DNA of 64,000 bases. It comes from Combretum micranthum. Its lineage: Eukaryota; Streptophyta; Magnoliopsida; Myrtales; Combretaceae. How positions within the stretch are numbered: the stretch's first letter is position 1; every line of letters begins with the position of its first letter. Both the position numbers and the translations under genes were made by a program. The stretch covers positions 209,501 to 273,500 of the forward strand of contig JAMXBD010000396.1 of NCBI GenBank assembly GCA_024138025.1, in the 5' to 3' direction. The notes beneath the pieces are model-generated. The model was not told the DNA's origin. It worked only from the letters and a program-made list of their open reading frames with translations, and ran no database searches. This document shows positions 25,021-36,606 of this stretch, piece after piece.

Positions 25021-28000
25021 TATAAAGAAAATATGTATAGCATTTTCAAACAATTTAATTATTTGAATATATAACATTTGCAAATTGAATTGTAGTTTCT
25101 TTCTCTCATATCCTCCATTACAAATAAAGTAACATAACACTTTTTTGGCATATACGATGAATGTTTTTAGCTATGTCAAATTAACTGTTTATATTTTCAA
25201 TTTTTAACAATTTTGTGTATCATTTCTAAATTTTAGCAAATGAGTACTTATACTTTTAATGTATGTGTAGTTTAGTGTCTACATTGAATAATATTTGACA
25301 GACTTTTCTCATAATGAGATAATGGCAAACACTTAGATAAAAATTATCTAAATCTAGAAATGCAGCAATAAATTCCAAAAATTGCTAAATGTTAAAAGTA
25401 TATATATTTCTTTTACTCTTGCTATTATCACGTCATCAAAATATATATCTATCAAATATTATTTAACAAAGACACTTCAAAATAAAAAGAAAAAACTAAA
25501 TTTAAAAAAAAAAGTGAATGTACTAGCATTCGTTCTGTCGATATATCCATATGGAACGATTCCCACCTTCCATACCCTTTTTTCAGGATGAGTTTTCGTG
25601 CAACCTAAGATACCTCCTCTATGTTCCTTATGAAACACTTGGCAAAACGAAATCTTGTGTACTCGTCCGTTGTACGTGGGACTAACATAAAATGAGAAAA
25701 ACAAAAACAATTAATTATAGCATGTGGTTAGCAAGTAGATAAAAGGGCTATGGCTACGGTTTGCCTAATTAAATCATAATCATGACTTCAACTTTGGCTG
25801 GTGCAGCAAGTGTAACGCTGTCCTTATTGGTGTTTTAAATTTGGAGTTGCCATAATTAGTAATTACTTGATGTTTAAATCATCACCAGATTAGTTGATGT
25901 TGTGATTTATATAATGATATAAATCTGACACTAGGTCTATTATTACATTTAAGTTTTAGCAGTTATCATGTAATCGTCACACTACTTATATCAATGATGT
26001 TGAATGATCCTTCTAGAATAATTAAAACATATTTTCCAACAAAACCCATAATGCTTACGACCTATACATAAGTTATTAAATCTTAAGTTCAATTCAACTA
26101 TTGTTGTGGCAAATTTGAAATCAAATTTGAATCATTCAAATAGTTTATTATATTGATATCGCTTTACGAAATAATCATCAAATAATATTGAGCAATTAAT
26201 CATATTATGGAACAAAAAATTATCATCTAGAAAGAACCCAAATGACTAATGGCGCAATTTAAAAATAAAATTATCTTTTAATAAAATCCAGTGTTATTAA
26301 TACTAAACTTTTATTTAAAATATATAAAGATTATGCTAAGTAATCGCTAATAAATTAGAACACTCTATAGTATTATCAAAATTGTGTGATTTCCAAATTC
26401 TTAACTTGGAATTATTTATATATTTATTTAGAATTTTTTTTTGTAAATTTGTATCGAAAAATTAAAATTTGTATTTGCTACCTAAATGGATGGTTAATGC
26501 ACGTTGGCCATTACATGTGACGAAATGGTAAGGTTAATAATTGAATATATTATGAAACTGTTAGTAACTGGAAATCCCTCAATTCATGACATTCCAACTA
26601 ACTTGTTGTGACATTAACCTATGTTTAAGATTATGTTTAATTTCTAGCAAGATTAATGAAAAAAAATATTGCTTAAATTTAAATTGTTTCTTAAATTAAT
26701 GCAAGACACTAGCTTGTGTGAAAATCAAACCTTTGTTTATCAACTTTCAAGCATCGTCATGCTTTGATGCAACTAATCCAACCCCTGCTTTCGTTCGGAT
26801 GAAACATTATTATTGCTTGTAATGATTAAAATATAAGATTGCGTTAAAAAATGGCTACACAAAGGTTAGTTTATAAAGTGAAAGTTCAATATAGACTTTT
26901 AATACCTTGCATTTGTTTTTAGGATGCGACGTGAAAACTCTTAACGAATATGTTATGTGCTTAATAATAATAATAAATGTAATTGTCATCACAATTCAGT
27001 TTATACAAACTAGATTTACATGGTGAATTTGCTCTCACATGGTTTTTTTCTTTTTTTTAATGATGTAAAAACTTCACTTACCTACTTATTATGAGGTACA
27101 AAAAATTCATTTTATATGGAGCTCAACCACCTATTGAATACTTTTAAATTCTAATGATAAAATTTTTCCTAGATGCACATTCCACAATCACTTATATATC
27201 TCATATGATTGTATTATTCTTATCATGCATGATTTATACGTGGCAAGTTTATGCTATTATGTGTAAATTATAAAATTTAGTATAGGAATTAAAAATGAAA
27301 AAACGGATCATTAGATTTATACTATCATGTGTAAATTATAAAATTTAGTGTAGGAATTAAAAAGTAAAAAAACGGATCGATAAAAAACCTTTATAGAGCA
27401 TTTAATAAAAAAAAACCTCAACAAAAAATCCTATTCATTTCAAGATTATCTCTTTCCAATTCTTTTATTTATGTACTCTTAGAATATTTATAAAAACACT
27501 AAAATTTTCCATTATTCATCAAGTTTATTCATTTTTATCTACTCCATTTATATTCTATCGCTAATAAGTACTCTTAATGTATTTTTATTTTCATTTTTTA
27601 AACTTATATACGATTGCACATAATTCGATCAGACATGAATCAGAATAGTACAATGGTTGTCATTGGAGTCATCAACTGCAAGGGAAGGGCCATCAGGAAA
27701 TTCCTTTCCATGTCGGAACACCGGAATCCAAAATAGTGGCTGAGATCTAAAATTCACAATTATGGGTAAACAGAATGTCGATCTCATCTCACGTTTCCGA
27801 ATCATACTAGATTAACCTGTAAATATAACGTGTATTATTGTTTTTATTACATATAACATTTTTTTTTTCATTTGTAATCTAAAACATCAAATAAATGATT
27901 TAATCAGATTAAATTATAATAAGTATGTAAAAATTTGAACTTATCACATCTTGTTTTAATATCATACTAAGGTTAATGTCATAATTATCTTGTCCAAAAA

Positions 28001-28994
28001 CTCAAATTTATAAATATAGCTTATATTATTATATTTATTATGTGATACTTTCTTGAATTATGTGAGAAGGCTTTAACTAAGTCCTATTAAGTTGATAATT
28101 TAATTAAATAAGATTTTATTAAAATGCAGAAATTTGAACTTATAATATACTACTATGAAAATTTTGCACCACAAGCGATGTGAAAGTTTTAAGCTTGTAA
28201 CTTTAGCTATGAGCACGTATTTGTGATGAATTTATTCACCACAGCTCAGAACTCGCTATTCGACATGATGCCCTTTGGGTCTAGTGGATGAACACTTTCA
28301 TTTTTTTTTTTTCCCCTTTCAAAAATTGTAACATACATAGGGAAAAAATTTATAATATATAGTAAAGGTGGAAAAAAAAGATTAAAAGGAAGGGAAAAAA
28401 AAAAAAAAAAAAGCAAAAAACCACCATGACGCTATGAAAAATAAATAAATATATATAACAAAGCCGCCATTGCCACGAAAGTACGAAGACGCATCATTAA
28501 CGAAGCAGTTTTCTACCAGCCTCATAATTACAAGGAGGAATAGAAATTATGCGGGTACTGCTGATACTTGATTTTATCTTTGTTAAATGTAAAATTTAAT
28601 AATTAAATTTTATATAAAAATTTAATTTGATATCTGAATTTTAAAATAATCAATTTTAATATCCAATCAAATATTTTACAACTATTTTTACTACTCATTA
28701 TGTATTTGCTAATATAGAAGAGATAACCTATCATTGTTAGATTATGTTTGACATGGTAAAAATTTATCTATTAAAAGATTAAAAATATGATTAATTTTAT
28801 TTTTTGCAGTGAATTCATGACATTTTATTACATCAAAAGAAAGTATCAAATAGATTCAATTGAATTGCAGACAACTTCATTTACAATAGTACAACTATTA
28901 GAGTTTCTTGGACATGGCGTCTAATGTCCCTTGTTTCTAAAGAACAGTAGATATATAAAAAAAGAGGAAAGAATTATATATATTTTCAAAATTT
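24807..28994. repeat. Segmental duplication, copy 1
   Basis: About 4.2 kb that aligns in the same orientation with 38978-43644. Agreement is high along the length, with scattered substitutions and indels (roughly 90% by eye). The left edge falls inside the inner MITE. The right edge is at 'tattttcaaaattt', where copia sequence begins. Differences from copy 2: no Tourist MITE at 26355, no ATC/TAA microsatellite near 26960, about 75 bases fewer near 26820, and an internal 68 bp tandem duplication at 27248-27382. No intact gene was recognised in it. Confidence 0.9.
27248..27382 (+). repeat. 68 bp tandem duplication private to duplication copy 1
   Basis: Two units with 'atgtgtaaattataaaattt' and 'aaaaacggatc'. 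The equivalent place in copy 2 (about 41955-42020) has a single unit, so the duplication is probably younger than the segmental duplication, or one unit was lost there. Confidence 0.8.
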
Positions 28995-29991
28995 TACTCC
29001 TACTTTATGTAGATGACATGTTGATTATTGGCCATGATGCCAAAAAGATTTGTGATTTGAAGATTGCCTTGCATAAGTCTTTTGCAATGAAAGACTTAGT
29101 ACCCACACACCAAATACTTGGGATGAGAATTATAAGAGACAAGAATAGCCAGAGATTGTGGTTATCACAAGTGAGATATCTAGAAAAAGTTATGAAGAGA
29201 TTCAACATGACCAAGGTCAAATTTTTGTTCTACACTTGCAGGTCACTTCAAATTCAGTTTACTTCAGTGTCTTAAAAGTGAAGCAGACAAAGAAGAAATG
29301 AAGAAGATCTCATATGCTTTAGCAGTTGGGAGTCTGATGTATGCTATGGTATGCACAAGACCAGATATTGCTCATGTTGTTGGTGTTGTAAGTTGCTATC
29401 TCTCGAATCCAGTTAAAGAGCATTGGATCGCTGTTAAATGGAATCTTAGATATATTAGAGGTACTTCCAAGTCATGTTTACAGTTTGGCGGTAGCAAGCT
29501 TGTATTGAAAAGCATTTTCAGATGTTGATATGGTTAGAGATTTAGATTCCAAGAAGTCCACTTCAGACTATCTGATTACTAATGCAGGAGGAGTAGTGTC
29601 TTGGAAATCAAAGCTGCAAAAGAGTGATCCACTATCCACCATTGAGGCAGAATACATAGCTGTGACAAAAGCCTGTAAAGAAGCTTTATGGATGAAGATG
29701 TTTTTGACAGAGTTAGGTTAAGAGCAAGAAGATTTGATGGTATTTTGTGATAGTCAAAGTAACATACATCTCAACAAGAATCTATTGTTCCATTCTAGAT
29801 CCAAGCAAATTGATATCAGGTACCATTGGATTAGAGATGTACTAGAAGCAAAACAGTTGAAGCTTGAGAAGACCCATACTGATGAAAATGCATCAGATGT
29901 GATGACCAAGGCTTTACCTAGGGAGAAACTCATTTTTTGCAGTAAGACAGCAGGAGTGATGGGGCCTCCCATATGAGTTGGAGGGGGAGTT
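28995..29991 (+). mobile_element. Ty1/copia pol 3' fragment (RT end and RNase H)
   Basis: The fragment begins at the reverse transcriptase active site ('LLLYVDDMLIIGHD', about 28993-29035) and continues through 'ILGMRIIRD', 'YAMVCTRPDIAHVVGVVS', 'WNLRYIRGTSK', 'GGVVSWKSKLQKS', 'STIEAEYIAVTKACKEALWM' and 'HWIRDVLE' to the end of RNase H. Frameshifts or stops near 29240, 29526 and 29720 break the frame. Gag, protease and integrase are missing. A purine tract 'ggagggggagtt' (29980-29991) is the polypurine tract just before the LTR. The truncated 5' side coincides with the edge of segmental duplication copy 1. Confidence 0.9.
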
Positions 29992-30725
29992 TGTTGGGGT
30001 TGTAGATCCAACACATATGGGTTTATAACCAAAGAAATCCTAAATATATGTTTATATATATTTAGAGGTTGAATCAAGGATATCCTAAGCATATGAAATA
30101 TACTTGAAAGAGCAATTGAATAAAGAGAATTTTTTGTGCAAAAACAAGATGTTTTGTAATGAACATCTCAATAGAGGAATCAACATCAATGGCCTACAAC
30201 ATGCAAATTCCAGCATTTAAATTGGAGATTTCTTGCCGAGAGCTCCAAAAAGGCTACATGGTGTGAACGCTATCGACGTTAGGGGTCTACACCGTGGCGT
30301 TGAACCATCATATGATGATTCCAAAATAGCAGCATTTTAACGCCGTTAGCCTTGATTTTATTCGTGCCAGCCTTTGTATTTTGCATATAAATACTCCTTA
30401 TTGTTCCTAGGGTTCATATGAGAGTGTGACAAGCTGTTTCTTAAGCATAAATAGAGATTTCAGAGAGAGAAAGGCTGATTCTTGTGTAAAATCCACCATT
30501 GTGGTGAATATCTAAGATATCCACTAGTGTTATCTAGTAAAGAACTATTGTAAATCTCATTATTTGTTGACAGCGGAGGAAATTTGTGCGGCTGTTCCAT
30601 GGTTTTTCCCCGAATTAGGGTTTTCTACCAAAATCCCAGTGTGATTGATTTTATTTTCGCAATTTGTTTGTTTTATTGTTTGTTATCGCATTGGCAAGAG
30701 GAAAAGATCAGGTCTTTTCCTAACA
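29992..30725 (+). repeat. 3' LTR of the copia fragment
   Basis: Starts 'tgttggggttgtagatcc' right after the polypurine tract and ends 'caggtcttttcctaaca', giving TG...CA with short inverted ends TGTTGGG/CCTAACA. The length is 734 bp. The 5' LTR is not in the window. Confidence 0.85.
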
Positions 30726-31161
30726 TAATATATGTATTTTTATTTCTATACATTCGGTCTTTCATAAAATGTGTAGAGAAAAGGTTTTTGGCTTGCATAA
30801 TTAACGAGTAATCCACGACGCTGGTTTTTTCTCACCATCTTTACATATAAAAAAGCATACATATGAGTAAGTAAGTATTAGATTCTACCTTTTACGTCCA
30901 TACAGCTTGGACATTTCGAAGGGAATACAACTACTAGGAAGGCCGATAGCATCCCAATCCGATCATTTAGCTAATTTCTTGTCCTCTGGTTTGATCTCTT
31001 GCGGTTTTGCTTCAGATGGAGGATTTTGTTCTGGTGGTGGAGTCAAGCCGGGGTTACGCATATCTATTTTGTTCATCTCTTAATAAAAAATTGTAGAACA
31101 ATGTTAAGAGAATTAGACCAGCAGCAACTACACAAAGAATGGCCTAAATAGAAGATGATTT
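30726..31161 (-). pseudogene. Module P1 of the small membrane-protein family, 3' part
   Basis: Minus-strand translation gives 'AILCVVAAGLILLTLF' (31137-31090), clearly related to the transmembrane segment of P4. A Pro-rich tail 'MRNPGLTPPPEQNPPSEAKP' follows in another frame (about 31060-31000). Stops and frame changes make it non-functional. Its 5' part continues at 36229-36310 beyond the inserted copia element. The 3' flank aligns with the 3' flank of P3 (37740-38010). Confidence 0.65.
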
Positions 31162-31645
31162 TGTTATAGACAAAAGCACAATCAAATGATAATAGCAAAC
31201 ATAAAAGTAAAGAATACACATATTTTACGTGGAAACCCTTGATGGGAAAAACCACGGGCAAAGGCGAGAGAGGAATCACACTATATTAAACTAGGAGTAC
31301 AAAATTTGAGAGAATACAACTCTATTCTCTAGATCTCTCAAATAAGCTCTCAAAAGAATGAAACTTTTGTATCTCTCTCTCTCTCTCTCACACACCACAC
31401 ACAGATATATATATATATAATATATGATGAAAGAAAGGCTGGCATGAAAGCCAGCCAAAAAGCTGCCGGCTTAAATGTACACCGGCACTTAGGCCGGCGG
31501 CTTAGGACATGTAAGCTGGTAGCTTAGAGCCGACCTACACCTTCTGGAGTCCACAAACAACATCCAACACGAAGACAACTTTAGGTCGCCCAAAAATACA
31601 TAAGAGTTGGCAACTTTGACCTGAATTTGAGTCATATTTTCAATA
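31162..31645 (-). repeat. 3' LTR of the TNT1-like element
   Basis: 484 bp. On the plus strand it starts 'tgttatagacaaaagcac' and ends 'tcatattttcaata'; the terminal CA seen in the other LTR (caaca) is mutated to ATA. It lacks about 22 bases present in the other LTR around 'agccataaaggctggcagct'. Confidence 0.9.
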
Positions 31646-31758
31646 AATCTCCACATTGACTTGAATTCCAAAGTAAAAATAAACTCTAAACTTTGATAAA
31701 CACTACTCCACCTCTTTCACAAATTTCCTAAAGGAAACAATCAGCAACTGGCACTTAC

Positions 31759-33246
31759 CTAATTCAGGCAATGCTCAAACTTTGCTATAGAAAGTGTCTT
31801 TGTCAACATATCTGCAGGGTTGTCATGAGTACTCGCTTTGCTCATAGTGATATCTCCTCGAGCAACTATGTCACGCACAAAGTGATACCGAACATCGATG
31901 TGTTTTGTTTTCTCATGGAACATTTGATCCTTAGTAAGAAAAATTGCACTATGACTATCACAAAATACTATAGACATCTTCAAATTACTAATCTCAGCAA
32001 ACAACCCTTTCAACCATATAGCCTCTTTAATCACCTCTGTAATAGCCATGTGTTCAGCATCGGTAGTGGATAGAGCAACAATAGCCTGTAAGGTGGCTTT
32101 CCAACTAATAGCATAACCACCAAGAGAGAAAACACACCCAGTAATAGATCTTATTTTATCTAAGTCCCTGACAAAATCAGAATCAACAAACCCGATGACC
32201 CTATCTCTAGTTCTTCCAAAATGTAGACAAACATTGGTTGTTGCTCTTAAGTATCTAAAAATCCACTAGATTGCTTTCCAGTGTTCCTTACCAGCATTCG
32301 CCATATACGTGCTGATAATACTCACAGCATATGCCAAATCTGGACGCGTACATATCATGGCATATATAAGAGACCCTACTACACTAGAGTAAGGGACCTT
32401 TGACATATAATTAACTTCATCTTCTGACTGTGGAGATTGAGCAGACGATAGTCTGAAATGACCTGCTAAAGGGGTACTTACAGGTTTAGCACTCATCATA
32501 TTGAATCTAGAAAGTATCTTCTCAATGTATGCTTTCTAACTTAGATGTAACATACTTGTATTTCTATCTCTTGAAATTTCCATCCCAAGAATTTTCTTGG
32601 CTACACCCAAGTCTTTCATCTCAAACTCCCTATTCAATTGTGCTTTAACCATATCAATCTCTCATCTATCCTTAGCCGCTATCAACATATCATCCACATA
32701 TATTAGTAGATATAGAAACGACCCATCATCACAACGCTTGAAATACACACAGCTATCAAAGTTACTTCTCTTGAAATCATGAGAAGTCATAAGGGAATCA
32801 AACCTTTTATACCACTTTCGTGGTGATTGCTTCAACCCATAAAGGGATTTCTTCAACATGCATACATGGTCTTCTTTTCTTAAGACCTCAAAACCCTCTG
32901 GTTGAAGCATATAAACATCTTCCTCAAGCTCTCCATGTAAAAAAGCAATCTTTATATCAAGTTGCTCAAGCTCTAAATCCTCCATAGCTACAATACCAAG
33001 TAACGCTCGAATCGAGCTGTGTTTTATAGCAGGAGAAAACACGTCAGTAAAGTCAATACCTGGTATTTGACGGTAGCCTTCTGCAACAAGGCTTGCTTTG
33101 AATCTGGGTTCTTCACTACTTGTGGCTCCTTCCTTTTTCTTGTAAACCCATTTGCAACGAACGACCTTCTTGCCCTTGGGAAGTTTCACTAACTCCCATG
33201 TTCTATTCTTTTGGAGGGATCTCATCTCTTCTTGCATGGTGATCAT
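31759..33246 (-). CDS. Copia reverse transcriptase and RNase H (broken frame)
   Basis: The RT begins with '[20 protein letters not shown]' (33246 on) and shows '[12 protein letters not shown]', '[20 protein letters not shown]', '[12 protein letters not shown]', '[15 protein letters not shown]' and the catalytic 'YVDDML' near 32690. After a stop near 32662 the frame resumes with '[16 protein letters not shown]' (32499-32266) and RNase H ending in '[16 protein letters not shown]' and '[16 protein letters not shown]' (32049-31759). The role would be copying element RNA to DNA. Interruptions near 32662, 32530, 32265 and 32050 make it non-functional as it stands. Confidence 0.9.
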
Positions 33247-33509
33247 CTACTTACCAAAATCATCATAATTAACTGCTTCTGTGTAAGTGGACGATTCCAA
33301 ATTTGAACCAACATCATCTGCCACATTCAGTGCATATGCTATTAGAACTGTCTCGCCATATCTCTGTGGAGGCCTTGTCTCTATTCTGGGTTTGTCTTTG
33401 GCAATAGAATACTATAGTTCTTGAGGTGTAGTAACAGCCTAACAGGTTGAGAAGTAGGCTTTAGTGTAGAATCTACATTAATATCAAACTCCACTTGCAC
33501 ACTTAGTTT

Positions 33510-34274
33510 CTACTGGGTTTTATCAGAAATAACAGTAGGATATAGATCATGTAACATAGCGGATTCATCAAATATAACATCCCTACTAACAATGACTTTC
33601 TTCAATTCAGGATACCAAAATTTATAGCCTTTAACCCCAGTCTTGAAACCAAGAAACACACACTTCAGCGATCTAGGTTCAAGTTTACCATTATTTACAT
33701 GAGCATATGTAGGACATCCAAAAATTTTTAATTCAAAATAATCTGCAGGGGTTCCAGACCATACCTCATGTAGAGTCTTCTTCTCAATGGAAGTTGACGG
33801 AAATCTATTAATCAACAAGCAAGCTGTGGAGGTAGCTTTTGCCCAGAGAGATTTTGGTAACATAGAATTGAAGAGCATACATCTCACCTTCTCCATGATG
33901 GTTCTATTCATACGTTCTGCTACTTTGTTCTGTTGAGGTGTACCAGGAACTGTGAGATGCCTCACAATTCCCTCTGATTTGCATAAATCATTAAAATCAC
34001 TACATTAAAATTCCAAACCTTTATCAGTACGAAGTCGTTTTACTTATTTTCCGGTATGTTTCTCAATCATTATCTTCCACACTTTAAACATAGATAAGGC
34101 ATCACTTTTCTGCTTTAAAAAATTTACCCAAACCTTTATGGAGAAGTCATCTATGATGGTCATCATGTAACTGGCACCTCCACTGGAGGGCACTCTAGAA
34201 GGTCTCCGAAGGTCAGAATGAATATAATCAAGAGTGCCCTTTGTATTGTGAGTACCTGTGGTGAATTTAACCAT
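33510..34274 (-). CDS. Copia integrase (broken frame)
   Basis: Two pieces: 34274-34044, with 'LDYIHSDLRRPSRVPSSGG' and 'YMMTIIDDFSIKVWV', and 33965-33510, with 'PGTPQQNKVAERMNRTIMEK', 'LWAKATSTACLLINRFP' and 'IFGCPTYAHV'. The acidic triad is readable: D in IHSD, D in RTDKG within the intervening stretch (about 34025), and E in AERMNRT. Stops in the gap between 34044 and 33965 break the frame. It would insert the cDNA into the genome if intact. Confidence 0.9.
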
Positions 34275-34499
34275 CTTCTGCTTCCCGAAAATGCGATGTT
34301 CACAGAACTTTAATTTGTTGATACCTTACCCATCCAGAAGTCCTTTCTTACTCAATTCAACTATACCAGCTTCACTCATATACCTTAGACGCATATGTCA
34401 TAGTCTAGTAGCATCTTCATCTGACAAAGAGGAACCAACGGTTGCATCACCTGTCACAACAGAACCCTGCAAAGTATATAGATTAGCAGTCTTTCTAGG

Positions 34500-35645
34500 T
34501 CATTTCATCACCACAAGTGAACCCTTATTTATCTTCAGAACTCCACCTTCACCTGTATACTTATACCCCTTCAAATCAAGCGTACTCAGAGAAATTAAAT
34601 TTCTCTTCAAGTCAGGCACATGCCTCACATCACCTAGTGTCCTGACAATCCCATCAAGCATTTTTATCTTGATTGTTCCAATACTTGCAACTTTATAAGA
34701 AGTATTATTACCTATCAAAACAACACCTCTGGAAACCGTTTCATATGTTGAAAACCAGTCCTGATTGGGACACATATGAAAGGTACATCCAAAGTCAAGA
34801 ATCCACTCTTTATTGGCTTGTGAATAATTGTCAGAAGCGACAATAAGATCACCATCACTATGATGTTCAACAACATCGGCTTCACCCGTTTTCTCTGGTT
34901 GATTTTGCTTTTAATTCTCAACAGTCTTCTTATTTTTATTTTGCAATTTATAACACTCTGACTTTGTGTGGCCTTTCTTCCTGCAATAGTTATAGTTTTT
35001 ATTTCTATTTGTTGACTTTGATCTGCCTCTAGAATTTCCACTAGTCTTACAATCCTAACTCCTACCACGTGCTACTAAACTTTCAGATTGAGACTCGGTT
35101 TTAATCATAAGATGTTTCATCTTCTCAAAGGAGCTTAAACCAGTATATACTTCATCAATAGACAGAGTATCATGACTATGAAGAAGAGTATCTCTAAAGG
35201 TTGAATATGAAGAGGGCAAAGAACATAATAAGATTAGACCTAAATCCTCTTCATCATACTTAACTTCCATGGTTTCTAAATCAGAAACAATTTCTTTAAA
35301 GGTCATTAAGTGATCATCTAGAGACGTACCTTCTTCCAAACGATGAGAATATAATCTCTGTTTCAATTGTAACTTACTTGTCAAGCTCTTCTCATACGTA
35401 ATTGCTCCAATTTTAACCATAATGTAGCAGCGGTTTTCTCCTTAAGCACGTCCTATAAAATTTGATACGATAGATGAAGATGAATTTGCGAAAAGGCTTT
35501 TCGATTTTTCATTGCTTTTCTTCCGGTGACCAAGATGCAGGCATTTTATCAAACCCTAAAAGTGCATCATCAAGATCCATCTGTGCTAGAACCGCTTGCA
35601 TCTTGACTTGCCATAATGAGAATATGGTGTTGCAATCTTAAAGCA
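34500..35645 (-). CDS. Copia gag, nucleic-acid knuckle and protease (broken frame)
   Basis: The gag region includes 'LTSKLQLKQRLYSHRLEEGT' and 'LILLCSLPSSYSTFRDTLLH' (35420-35055), and a start region near 35660 with early stops. The zinc knuckle near 34990 reads 'YNYCRKKGHTKSEC', lacking the first Cys of C-x2-C-x4-H-x4-C. The protease motif reads 'WILDFGCTFHMCP' (about 34795), with F where the catalytic D-S/T-G has S or T. 'GDVRHVPDLKRNLISLSTLD' follows at about 34640. These losses match a dead element. Confidence 0.85.
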
Positions 35646-35682
35646 GAATATCATACTTCATGGTTACCATTATCAAAACCTA

Positions 35683-35695
35683 TGCTCTGATACTA
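35683..35695 (-). other. Primer-binding site for initiator tRNA-Met
   Basis: Minus strand 'tagtatcagagca' starts three bases after the 5' LTR end. It matches the common copia site TGGTATCAGAGC with one change. Confidence 0.85.
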
Positions 35696-35698
35696 GTT

Positions 35699-35943
35699 TG
35701 TTATAAACAAAAGCATAATCAAATGATAATAGCAAACATAAAAGTAAAGAACACAGATTTTACGTGGAAACTCTTGACGGAAAAAACCATAAGCAGAGAC
35801 GAGAGAGGAATCACACTATTTCAAAGTAGGAGTGCAACAATTTGAGAGAATACAACTCTATTATCTAGATCTCTCAAATAAGCTCTGAAAAGAATGAAAC
35901 TTTTGTATCTCACACATTGTCACACACAAAAACCCTAGAAACA

Positions 35944-35977
<34 letters not shown>

Positions 35978-36223
35978 TATAAGATGAAAGAAAGGCTGGC
36001 ATGAAAGCCAACCTAAAAGCTGGCGGCTTAAATGTATGCCGGCACTTAGGCCGGCGGCTTAGCCATAAAGGCTGGCAGCTTAGGACATGTAGGCTGGTGG
36101 CTTAGAGCCAGCCTACACCTTCTGGAGTCCACAAACAACATCCAACACGAAGACAACTTTAGGCCGCCCAAAAATACATAAGAGCTGGCAGCTTTGACCT
36201 GAATTTGAGTCATATTTTCAACA
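35699..36223 (-). repeat. 5' LTR of the TNT1-like element
   Basis: 525 bp. In element orientation it starts TGTTGAAAATATGACTC and ends GTTTATAACA. It contains a (CA)n run at 35945-35972 that replaces a TC/TA-rich run in the other LTR. Confidence 0.92.
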
Positions 36224-36228
36224 AATTT

Positions 36229-36310
36229 ATCGGATGATGTATAACTATAACTATTTAATGCTGTAATAGGGCATTATATCGTTTCTCTTATTTTGAGGTT
36301 CAATCACTTG
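36229..36310 (-). pseudogene. Module P1, 5' part separated by the copia insertion
   Basis: The text 'tcggatgatgtataactat...gggcattatatcg' aligns with 38171-38212 of P3 ('tcgcatgatgtataactatt...gagcattatatc'). It sits directly downstream of module P2 in transcription sense, with no separate promoter visible. Confidence 0.6.
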
Positions 36311-36311
36311 T

Positions 36312-36606
36312 TCAGTTTTCTATATGCCCACACCACAGACATAGATAGATACGAGCATAGGCTCTACCTTGACGTCCATAGAAGGAACAATTTGAAGGGT
36401 GTGGAGCTTCTTCTTTTGGTTTTTTTGGTGCCGCTGGCTTAGGAGGGGAAGTAGGTTTTGGTGGAGGTGGTGGAGGAATGGGTATCTTTTTCTCTACTCT
36501 CTTAAAAAAGCTGTAGGGCAAAATTAAGAGGATTGGAACAACAACAACTGCACAAACATCGACCCAAGTAGGAGTTTTATAGAGCGTTCTACAGGCTCCT
36601 TGGATA
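36312..36606 (-). pseudogene. Module P2: truncated small membrane protein with Pro-rich tail
   Basis: Minus-strand frame: 'TPTWVDVCAVVVVPILLILP' and 'YSFFKR' form one hydrophobic segment followed by positive residues. Then come a Lys/Pro-rich stretch (a run of seven P near residue 37 of the visible frame, then 'KPTSPPKPAAPKKPKEEAP') and a C-terminus 'GRAYARIYLCLWCGHIEN' ending in TGA at 36312-36314. The end is related to the P4 end 'YARRYECPWC'. The TATA-like 'gctctataaaa' (36575-36584) lies immediately before the transmembrane codons, whereas in P4 the same TATA is about 80 bases before the ATG. The leader and N-terminus thus appear deleted, and no in-frame ATG precedes the helix. I do not recognise the family. 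Confidence 0.6.

Larger units (their letters stand above)
31162..36223 (-). mobile_element. Full-length Ty1/copia element, TNT1/Tork-like
   Basis: Both LTRs are present (35699-36223 upstream and 31162-31645 downstream in element orientation). The primer-binding site is at 35683-35695. Domains follow in copia order on the minus strand: gag, CCHC knuckle, protease, integrase, reverse transcriptase, RNase H. Flanking 'gattt' (31157-31161) and 'aattt' (36224-36228) are a 5 bp target duplication with one mismatch. The paralogous module P3 shows the empty site near 38160-38180. Several stops and frameshifts mean it cannot act by itself. The YVDDML-type reverse transcriptase and the gag pattern place it with TNT 1-94-like elements. 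Confidence 0.92.

Noticed and set aside
34258..34698. 146-codon plus-strand frame inside the copia element
   Set aside because: It is the reverse shadow of the integrase and protease region, which has clear domains on the minus strand.
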